Below, one piece after another: positions 1 through 5,864 of a stretch of 64,000 nt of DNA. Position 1 is the first letter of the stretch. Each line of letters begins with the position of its first letter. Location of the stretch: the NCBI RefSeq assembly GCF_028649395.1, contig NZ_JAQSUW010000011.1, positions 118,231 through 182,230 on the forward strand. Reading direction: 5' to 3'. Below the pieces are notes generated by a model. That model was not told the origin of the DNA. It did no database searches and worked only from the letters and a program-made list of their open reading frames with translations. The translations under genes and the position numbers were made by a program. This stretch comes from Pseudomonas sp. Gutcm_11s (lineage in GTDB: Bacteria > Pseudomonadota > Gammaproteobacteria > Pseudomonadales > Pseudomonadaceae).

Positions 1-60
1 GGCCTAGGACACCGCCCTTTCACGGCGGTAACAGGGGTTCGAGTCCCCTAGGGGACGCCA
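1..60 (+). tRNA. tRNA-Glu (anticodon TTC), 5' end outside the window
   Basis: The anticodon arm is complete: stem CCGCC (12-16), seven-base loop with TTC at 19-21, stem GGCGG (24-28). A T-arm with GGTTCGAGTCC follows, then the 3' acceptor strand ending in CCA at 58-60. The 5' acceptor strand and part of the D-arm lie before base 1. TTC reads GAA/GAG codons, so this is tRNA-Glu. Confidence 0.95.
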
Positions 61-88
61 CTTTCTTTCCGCGTTTTGCGGACTTCAA

Positions 89-120
89 GGGTCATTCTTC
101 GGAATGGCCCTTTTGTTTTT
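89..120 (+). terminator. Intrinsic terminator of the tRNA-Glu transcript
   Basis: A GGGTCATTC / GAATGGCCC stem closed by a TTCG tetraloop (89-110) is followed by a T-rich tract (111-120). It lies 29 bp after the tRNA CCA end, in the right orientation to end that transcript. Confidence 0.85.
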
Positions 121-216
121 CTAGCATCTGATTTTTGCCGATGAATGGTCGCGCAGAACACTTGTCTGTTTTTATTATGGCAATAATATTAAATCCATAA
201 TCTGATGGAGGCAGTC

Positions 217-756
217 ATGAGCGACAAGAAGGCGAAGACCCGCGAGCGCATCCTCGATGCCGCCACTGCGGCGTTGATCCAGCGCGGTCCCTTGGAGCCT
301 GTCCTGGGCGAGGTGATGAGTGCGGCGGGTCTCACGGTAGGCGGCTTCTATGGCCACTTCGCGAGCAAGGACTCGCTGATGCTGGAGGCGTTTCGCCAGT
401 TGCTCGAGCGCCGCCGCCAGATGCTCAGCCGCCTGGACGACAGCCTGAACGCCGAAGAGCGGCGTGCACTGGCCGCAGCCTTCTATCTGTCGCGCTGGCA
501 TCGTGACGCCGGCGGTGATGCCTGCCCGCTGCCGAGCACGCTGGGCGAGGTCAATCGCCTGCCGGAGCCGTTCCGGGCGGTGCTGATCGAACATGTCGAG
601 TTGATGGTGGCCGAGCTGGCCGGCAGTCCGGAGGACGCCGACAAGGCCCTGGCGGACCTGGCGCTGATGGTCGGTGGCCTGAGCCTGGCGCGTGCGCTGG
701 GCGAGGGAGAGCTCTCTGATCGAGTTCTGCGTGCCGCCAAGTCGGCGGTGCTCTGA
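217..756 (+). CDS. TetR/AcrR-family transcriptional regulator
   Basis: A one-component repressor-type regulator of 179 aa. The N-terminal helix-turn-helix spans about residues 8-55: the TRERILDAA opening, then the recognition-helix region GGFYGHFASKDSL typical of TetR proteins. The C-terminal ligand and dimer domain is all-helical and not specific enough to name an effector. I chose the ATG at 217 because GGAG lies at 207-210. An in-frame ATG at 205 overlaps that Shine-Dalgarno. The neighbour 42 bp downstream is an alpha/beta hydrolase on the same strand, a likely co-transcribed or controlled gene (inference). Confidence 0.88.
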   Translation: MSDKKAKTRERILDAATAALIQRGPLEPVLGEVMSAAGLTVGGFYGHFASKDSLMLEAFRQLLERRRQMLSRLDDSLNAEERRALAAAFYLSRWHRDAGGDACPLPSTLGEVNRLPEPFRAVLIEHVELMVAELAGSPEDADKALADLALMVGGLSLARALGEGELSDRVLRAAKSAVL

Positions 757-797
757 GGTGCGCCCGCGCGACGGGCTTTTGTGGAAGGAGAAGCGAG

Positions 798-1661
798 ATG
801 AGTAGCCTGAGCTGGATTCGTGGCTTCAACGCCACCATTGGTCGCCTGGCCCCGGATGTGGCAGCCAGCAAGATGCACCGGGCCTTCCTTACGCCGCATG
901 GGCAGCCGCCGCGCGACTGGGAGCTGCCATTGCTGGCCGATGCCGAGCGCATCACGCTGCGTTTCGGCCTGTCCGCATTGCGCTGGGGGCAGGGGCCGGC
1001 GGTGCTCCTGCTGCATGGCTGGGAAGGGCGGCCGACCCAGTTCGCCGAGCTGATTCGCGCCCTGGTTCGCGCTGGCTACGGTGTGGTGGCCCTGGATGGC
1101 CCGGCCCACGGCCATTCGCCGGGGCATGAGGCCAACGTGGTGCTATTCGCCCGCGCTCTGCTGGAGGCCGCCAGCGAGTTGCCGCCGCTGAAGGCGGTGA
1201 TCGGCCACTCGCTGGGTGGTGCCGGCGCGTTGCTGGCTACGCAACTAGGCTTGCGCACTGAAGCGCTGGTCACTATCGCCGCTCCTGCGCGCATTCTCGG
1301 GGCGCTGCGCCGCTTCGCCCATTTTGTCGGCCTGCCTCGGCAGGCGCGGGCGCGCTTCGTGCGGATGGTCGAGGAGAGCGCCGGCATGCCCGCAGCGCAG
1401 TTGGATGTGGAGCGCTACCAGCTGGATTTCCCTGGCCTGGTGATCCACGCCAAGGACGATCCCATGGTGCCGTTCACTGAGGCGCAGAGCATTCACCAGG
1501 CCTGGAGCGAGAGTCGCCTGTTGGCGCTGGATGCGGGCGGGCACAGCCGATCGCTGGCAGACCCGCGGGTGATCGAGGCGGTGCTGGAGCTGCTCGGCAA
1601 TGCCGGTTTGCATGCAGCGGCGGAGCGCCATGTGGTCAGCGCAACGGCTCTGGCATCCTGA
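798..1661 (+). CDS. Alpha/beta-hydrolase fold protein
   Basis: A 287-aa hydrolase, probably a cytoplasmic esterase or lipase-like enzyme; the substrate is unknown. Family landmarks are visible: the oxyanion-region motif LLLHGWEG near residue 71, the nucleophile elbow GHSLGG with Ser138, an acidic candidate in HAKDDPMVP (Asp220 or Asp221), and a C-terminal His in GGHS (His249). A clear Shine-Dalgarno GAAGGAG precedes the ATG by about 8 bases. No signal peptide is seen. It follows the TetR gene closely and may form a two-gene unit with it. Confidence 0.85.
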   Translation: MSSLSWIRGFNATIGRLAPDVAASKMHRAFLTPHGQPPRDWELPLLADAERITLRFGLSALRWGQGPAVLLLHGWEGRPTQFAELIRALVRAGYGVVALDGPAHGHSPGHEANVVLFARALLEAASELPPLKAVIGHSLGGAGALLATQLGLRTEALVTIAAPARILGALRRFAHFVGLPRQARARFVRMVEESAGMPAAQLDVERYQLDFPGLVIHAKDDPMVPFTEAQSIHQAWSESRLLALDAGGHSRSLADPRVIEAVLELLGNAGLHAAAERHVVSATALAS

Positions 1662-1812
1662 TTACGCTTGAACGCAACGCGCTGCGGGCTGCTCTAAAAC
1701 GTTACACTCCCCCCATGTATTCGGCGGGCCGGAGTTGTGCTCCGACCCGCTCCGGTGCCGTCACAGCAGACAATGCCGTCCGGGGCTGGAATCTCGATGA
1801 GGGGGAAATGAC

Positions 1813-2463
1813 ATGAGCCTGACCATGGAAGCGGTGCTGCAGCGGGCCCGCCCGGTGTTGCCGGTTTTGGTGATCGAAGACTGCGATCTGGCCGTCGATC
1901 TGGCGCGGGCGCTGCATGCCGGTGGCATCAGCGTGCTGGAAGTGACGTTGCGCACGCCACGGGCGCTGGACGCCCTGGCGGCCATCCGCAAGGCGCTGCC
2001 GGATCTGCTGGTGGGCGCGGGCACGGTGATCCATGCCGAGCAGTTCCAGGAGGCCCGTGATGCGGGTGCGCAGTTCACTGTCAGCCCTGGCTGCACCGAG
2101 CGCCTCGCGGCGGCGGCGGACGATTCCGGTATGCCTTACCTGCCGGCGGTGATGACGCCCTCTGAAGTGCTGCTGGCGCTGGAGTACGGCTACCGCTCGC
2201 TCAAGCTGTTCCCGGCCAATGGCAATACCAGCGTGAAGATGCTGAAGAGCTTCAAGGGGCCCTTCACCGGCATTCGCTTCTGCCCGACCGGTGGCATTAC
2301 TGCGGACAACCTGTCGAGCTTCCTGCGCCTGCCCAACGTGGCCTGCGTTGGCGGCACCTGGATTGCGCCTGACAACCTGATCCGCGCGCGGGCCTGGGAC
2401 CAGATCACCCAGCTGACCAGCGAGGCCTGCGCCCTGGCGGCGAGCCTGGAGGCCAAGCCGTGA
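1813..2463 (+). CDS. eda: 2-dehydro-3-deoxy-phosphogluconate aldolase (KDPG/KHG aldolase family)
   Basis: A class I aldolase of the Entner-Doudoroff type that splits KDPG into pyruvate and glyceraldehyde 3-phosphate. At 216 aa it matches the family length. Visible active-site landmarks are Glu43 in LEVTLR, Thr71 in GAGTV, the Schiff-base Lys131 in LKLFPA, and the FCPTGG phosphate loop. Pseudomonads often have another eda beside zwf/pgl, so this copy may act on a related sugar acid. Upstream GGGGGAA supports the ATG. Its stop overlaps the thioesterase start, implying coupled translation. Confidence 0.85.
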   Translation: MSLTMEAVLQRARPVLPVLVIEDCDLAVDLARALHAGGISVLEVTLRTPRALDALAAIRKALPDLLVGAGTVIHAEQFQEARDAGAQFTVSPGCTERLAAAADDSGMPYLPAVMTPSEVLLALEYGYRSLKLFPANGNTSVKMLKSFKGPFTGIRFCPTGGITADNLSSFLRLPNVACVGGTWIAPDNLIRARAWDQITQLTSEACALAASLEAKP

Positions 2464-2909
2464 GCTGGGATCTGCCGCAGCCCTTCGTCATCGATCTGCA
2501 GGTAGTGGCCGACGATATCGACGGCCTGGGCCATGCCAACAACGCGGTCTATGTCAGCTGGCTGGAGCGCTGCGCCTGGCGCCACTCGCAGCACCTGGGG
2601 CTGGACCTGACCGAGTACCGTCGTCTGGACCGAGCCATGGCGGTGTTGCGGCACGAGATCGACTATCTGGCGGCGGCCTACGAGGGCGAGGAGCTGCAGA
2701 TGGCCACTTGGATCGTCGAATCCGACCACAAGCTGAAGATGACCCGGCGCTTCCAGCTCTGGCGTCCGGCGGATGCCTGCACCCTGTTGCGCGCGCAGAC
2801 CACCTTCGTCTGCATCGAGCTGTCCAGCGGCAAGCCCAAGCGCATGCCGGTGGAGTTCGTCGAGGGCTACGGCCAGGCGCTGCTGGAACCCTATCCGCTA
2901 GAGCTCTAG
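2460..2909 (+). CDS. Acyl-CoA thioesterase, hotdog fold (4HBT/YbgC-like)
   Basis: A 149-aa single hotdog-domain protein. The N-terminal stretch DIDGLGHANNAVYV carries the conserved Asp21 and the GHxNN pattern of 4-hydroxybenzoyl-CoA thioesterase-type enzymes, which hydrolyse acyl-CoA thioesters. Substrate length is not predictable. Translation starts at a GTG overlapping the aldolase TGA (GTGA, 2460-2463). The 3' end overlaps the stop codon of the convergent exported-protein gene within CTAG at 2906-2909. Confidence 0.85.
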   Translation: MSWDLPQPFVIDLQVVADDIDGLGHANNAVYVSWLERCAWRHSQHLGLDLTEYRRLDRAMAVLRHEIDYLAAAYEGEELQMATWIVESDHKLKMTRRFQLWRPADACTLLRAQTTFVCIELSSGKPKRMPVEFVEGYGQALLEPYPLEL

Positions 2910-3301
2910 TTGAGCAGCGGGGCGAGGAATACCTGCCCCGGCTTGACCATGATCGCGAACTGCCGCGTCTCGCCCGGCCCCAGCAGCACCGATTGCGTGG
3001 GGCCGGGGCCCTGGCCGCCGCAATAGCCGGCGGAGGAGATGGCTACTGCGACACTGAGGGTGCCGCTGGGCAGGTCCAGGGCCTTGCGTTCGCCAGGGCC
3101 GAGTGTCGCTGCCACCTCGCGATTGACGTACAGCTCCACGTCGCAGGCGTTCGGTGCGTTGTTGTCGCGGCTGAAGATCAGTCGTCCGGGCTCGCCTGCC
3201 ACCGGCTGCGGTGGCTGCACCAGAACGCCGCGGGGCAGGGTTTCCTCAGCCTGGGTCAGGCTGGCGAGCAGGCACAGAGCGAGTAGCGAATAGCGCGGCA
3301 T
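2906..3301 (-). CDS. Small exported protein of unknown function
   Basis: A 131-aa product. The first about 18 residues form a typical Sec signal peptide (hydrophobic LLALCLLASL, cleavage likely after TQA). The mature part is rich in beta-type sequence and has two cysteines (in ACDVELY and YCGGQG) that could form a disulfide. I recognise no family. The ATG at 3301 is preceded on its strand by GGGAGA, a good ribosome-binding site, and this fixes the start well inside a much longer open frame. It is convergent with the thioesterase and divergent from dusC, so probably a single-gene unit. Confidence 0.75.
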   Translation of the reverse strand: MPRYSLLALCLLASLTQAEETLPRGVLVQPPQPVAGEPGRLIFSRDNNAPNACDVELYVNREVAATLGPGERKALDLPSGTLSVAVAISSAGYCGGQGPGPTQSVLLGPGETRQFAIMVKPGQVFLAPLLN

Positions 3302-3394
3302 GGTGAATCTCCCTTTGGTCTCCTGCAGTGTGGACCATCTTGCGTCGCGCGAGTGGCACCTTAAACTGTGCGCCCTATTTCTGCGGACCATTCC

Positions 3395-4363
3395 ATGCAA
3401 ATCGCCCTGGCCCCCATGGAGGGGCTGGTCGACGAAATCCTGCGCGATGTGCTGACCCGTGTCGGCGGCATCGACTGGTGCGTCACCGAATTCATTCGTG
3501 TCTGCGACCGTCTGCTGCCTGAGACGGCCTACCACAAGCTGGCGCCCGAGCTGGCCGTGGGGGCGCGCACCCAGGCGGGTACGCCGATGCGTGTCCAGCT
3601 GCTCGGCTCCGACCCGGTCTGCCTGGCGGACAATGCCGCCTTCGCCTGCACCCTGGGCGCACCGGTGATCGACCTCAACTTCGGCTGCCCGGCCAAGACG
3701 GTGAACAAGTCGCGTGGTGGCGCCGTGCTGCTCAAGGAGCCGGAGCTGCTGCACGCCATCCTGCGAGAGGTGCGCCGCGCCGTGCCGGCGCAGATTCCTG
3801 TGACTGCCAAGATGCGCCTGGGCTTCGACAGCCCGGACTGCGCGCTGGACTGCGCGCGGGCCCTGGTCGAGGGTGGCGCCGACCAGTTGGTGGTGCACGC
3901 ACGAACCAAGGTCGATGGCTACAAGCCGCCGGCGCACTGGGAGTGGGTGGCGCGGGTGCAGGAGGTGGTCAAGGTGCCGGTGTACGCCAATGGCGAGATC
4001 TGGACCGTGGACGACTGGCGGCGCTGCCGCGAGGTCAGTGGCGCCGAGGACATCATGCTCGGCCGCGGCCTGGTCTCGCGCCCTGACCTGGCCCGGCAGA
4101 TCGCCGCCGCCCGCGCTGGCCAGGAGGTCGTGCCGATGAGCTGGGACGAGCTGCTGCCACTGCTGCAGGACTTCTGGCTGCAGGCCCGACGCAAGCTGGC
4201 GCCGCGCTACGCGCCGGGGCGTCTCAAGCAGTGGCTGGCGATGCTCACCCGCAGCTACCCGGAGGCGGTGGCGCTGTTCGCCGAGGTGCGCCGGGAGAAT
4301 GACTGCCAGCGCATCGACCAGCTGCTCGGTGCGCCCGAGGCAGCCCTGGCCGAGAGTGCCTAG
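3395..4363 (+). CDS. dusC: tRNA-dihydrouridine synthase C
   Basis: An FMN-dependent enzyme that reduces a specific uridine of tRNA to dihydrouridine (U16 for the E. coli DusC type). The TIM-barrel opening ALAPMEG is at residues 4-10. The catalytic cysteine is Cys98 in LNFGCPA, followed by NKSRGGA and the phosphate-binding region ending in MLGRGL. At 322 aa it has normal length. I placed the start at the ATG before QIALAPMEG because the homologous region begins there. An upstream in-frame ATG at 3368 would add nine residues. No strong Shine-Dalgarno is visible. Confidence 0.9.
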   Translation: MQIALAPMEGLVDEILRDVLTRVGGIDWCVTEFIRVCDRLLPETAYHKLAPELAVGARTQAGTPMRVQLLGSDPVCLADNAAFACTLGAPVIDLNFGCPAKTVNKSRGGAVLLKEPELLHAILREVRRAVPAQIPVTAKMRLGFDSPDCALDCARALVEGGADQLVVHARTKVDGYKPPAHWEWVARVQEVVKVPVYANGEIWTVDDWRRCREVSGAEDIMLGRGLVSRPDLARQIAAARAGQEVVPMSWDELLPLLQDFWLQARRKLAPRYAPGRLKQWLAMLTRSYPEAVALFAEVRRENDCQRIDQLLGAPEAALAESA

Positions 4364-4403
4364 GGTCTGGGCGAGAAGTCGTCGAGCGAAGGTCAGGCAA
4401 GGC

Positions 4404-4462
4404 AAAAACAGGCGAAGAAGCGCAGTTTACAAGTCGTAAATGAGCATTCTGAGCCTGTTTTT
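4404..4462. repeat. Nested inverted repeat between convergent genes (dispersed-repeat-like)
   Basis: Outer arms AAAAACAGGC (4404-4413) and GCCTGTTTTT (4453-4462) are perfect 10-bp complements. Inside lies TTTAC / GTAAA (4426-4430, 4436-4440) around AAGTC. It sits between the 3' ends of dusC and the SDR gene. The outer arms give an A/T-flanked hairpin that could end transcription in both directions. The unusual composition resembles a dispersed intergenic repeat, but the window contains only one copy. Confidence 0.55.
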
Positions 4463-4502
4463 AACGCAGCATCACCGAGCGCAGACACTTATCGTCCGGA
4501 GC

Positions 4503-5249
4503 CTAGCGGCCGCCGCTGACATCGATGAAGGTACCGGTGCAGTAGGACGACTGCGCCGAGGCCAGCCACAGGATCGCCTCCGCCACTTCCTCCGGCGTGC
4601 CACCGCGCTGCAGCGGCACGCTGCCCTTGAGTCGCTCGATGCGCCCCGGTTCGCCGCCGGCGGCGTGGATGTCGGTGTCGATCAGGCCCGGGCGCACGGC
4701 GTTGACGCGGATGCCATCGCCCGCCAGCTCGCGGGCCAGGCCGATGGTCAGGCTGTCCACCGCGCCCTTGGCCGCGGCATAGTCGATGTACTCGCCGGGT
4801 GAGCCGAGGCGGGCGGCCATGGACGAGACGTTGACGATTGCTCCGCCGGCGCCGCCCTGGCGGCTGGACATGCGCCGGATCGCCTCGCGGCAGCAGAGGA
4901 AGGTGCCGATCACGTTGGTGCTCAGCACCCGCTGCCAGCGCGCCGCATCCATCTGTTCCAGGCGCATCTGCTTCTCCAGCATGCCGGCGTTGTTCACCAG
5001 GGCGTCGAGGCGGCCGTAGTGCGCATCCAGCTCGGCGAACAGACGCAGCACATCATCTTCGTTGTCGACATCCGCTTGCACGGCGTGGGCCCTGCCGCCG
5101 CTGGCGGTTATCTCGGCGACCAGCGCTTGGGCCGCCTGGGCCTGCTGGCGATAGCTCAGCAGCAGGTCGTAGCCCTGGCGAGCCGCCAGGCGGGCGGTGG
5201 CGGCGCCGATGCCGCGGCTGGCGCCGGTGATCAGCATCACTTTGTTCAT
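4503..5249 (-). CDS. SDR-family NAD(P)-dependent oxidoreductase
   Basis: A classical short-chain dehydrogenase of 248 aa. Motifs in order: cofactor loop TGASRGIG (8-15), NNAG (86-89), catalytic Ser in NVSS (142/143), and Tyr157-x3-Lys161 (YAAAK). NAD versus NADP preference and substrate cannot be read reliably. A very good Shine-Dalgarno (GGGAGG on the minus strand) precedes the ATG. It is divergent from ibpA, and the heat-shock promoter for ibpA lies only about 16 bp upstream of its start. Confidence 0.88.
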   Translation of the reverse strand: MNKVMLITGASRGIGAATARLAARQGYDLLLSYRQQAQAAQALVAEITASGGRAHAVQADVDNEDDVLRLFAELDAHYGRLDALVNNAGMLEKQMRLEQMDAARWQRVLSTNVIGTFLCCREAIRRMSSRQGGAGGAIVNVSSMAARLGSPGEYIDYAAAKGAVDSLTIGLARELAGDGIRVNAVRPGLIDTDIHAAGGEPGRIERLKGSVPLQRGGTPEEVAEAILWLASAQSSYCTGTFIDVSGGR

Positions 5250-5264
5250 CTGATTCCTCCCTCC

Positions 5265-5293
5265 CTTGAAATCCGCAGCGGGGCTCCCATCTA
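5265..5293 (+). promoter_or_regulatory. Sigma-32 (RpoH)-type heat-shock promoter for ibpA
   Basis: CTTGAAA at 5265-5271 and CCCATCTA at 5286-5293, 14 bp apart, match the RpoH consensus closely (CTTGAAA and CCCCATNT). The site lies 67 bp before the small heat-shock gene. Confidence 0.75.
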
Positions 5294-5315
5294 TTTCAGG
5301 CGGGATGCCGAAGTC

Positions 5316-5352
5316 GGGTCCCGCGACCCAATACTTGCTGATTATTCAGGAG
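5316..5352 (+). promoter_or_regulatory. ROSE-like RNA thermometer in the ibpA 5' UTR
   Basis: The leader carries a GC hairpin GGGTC-CCGC-GACCC (5316-5329). TTGCT (5335-5339) then faces the Shine-Dalgarno AGGAG (5348-5352) across an eight-base loop. Pairing of a UUGCU-type strand with AGGA is the hallmark of ROSE elements, which melt on heating and free the ribosome-binding site. The folding is inferred by eye. Confidence 0.6.
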
Positions 5353-5359
5353 ATGCACC

Positions 5360-5809
5360 ATGAGCAACGTCCTTTCCCTGGCCCCGCTGTTCCGCCATTC
5401 CGTGGGCTTCGACCGTTTCAACGATCTGTTCGAGTCGGCGCTGCGCAGCAGCGAGAGCGGCAGTTCCTATCCGCCCTACAACGTCGAGAAGCATGGCGAC
5501 GACCAGTACCGCATCGTAGTCGCGGCCGCCGGCTTCCGTGAAGAAGACCTCGAACTGCAGGTCGAGCGTGGCGTGCTCACCGTCAGCGGCGGTAAGCGCG
5601 AGCGCGCCGGCGAGGGCGTCACCTTCCTGCATCAGGGCATCGCCCAGCGTGGCTTCAAGCTGTCGTTCCGCCTGGCCGACCATATCGAGGTCAAGTCCGC
5701 CGGGCTGGCCCATGGCCTGCTGAACATCGAGCTGGTGCGCATCGTGCCGGAAGAGGCCAAGCCCAAGCGCATCCCCATCGGCGGCGAGAAGCCGGTGCTG
5801 CAAGGCTGA
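5360..5809 (+). CDS. ibpA: Small heat-shock protein, Hsp20/IbpA family
   Basis: A 149-aa ATP-independent holdase that binds unfolding proteins in the cytoplasm. The alpha-crystallin domain covers about residues 35-125: it opens with YPPYNVEKHGDDQYRI and contains GVLTVSGGKRE. The short C-terminal tail has the IPI-type motif (RIPIGG) that docks on neighbouring subunits. The ATG follows AGGAG by seven bases. A heat-shock promoter and a ROSE-like thermometer precede it, so control at both transcription and translation is likely. Confidence 0.93.
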   Translation: MSNVLSLAPLFRHSVGFDRFNDLFESALRSSESGSSYPPYNVEKHGDDQYRIVVAAAGFREEDLELQVERGVLTVSGGKRERAGEGVTFLHQGIAQRGFKLSFRLADHIEVKSAGLAHGLLNIELVRIVPEEAKPKRIPIGGEKPVLQG

Positions 5810-5827
5810 TCGTTCGCGGCGAATAGA

Positions 5828-5855
5828 GAAGGGCACCCAGGGGTGCCCTTCTTCG
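5828..5855 (+). terminator. Intrinsic terminator after ibpA
   Basis: GAAGGGCACCC (5828-5838) pairs perfectly with GGGTGCCCTTC (5841-5851) and is followed by TTCGTTT. It lies between convergent ibpA and the GGDEF-EAL gene and may serve both. Confidence 0.75.
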
Positions 5856-5864
5856 TTTCAGGCG

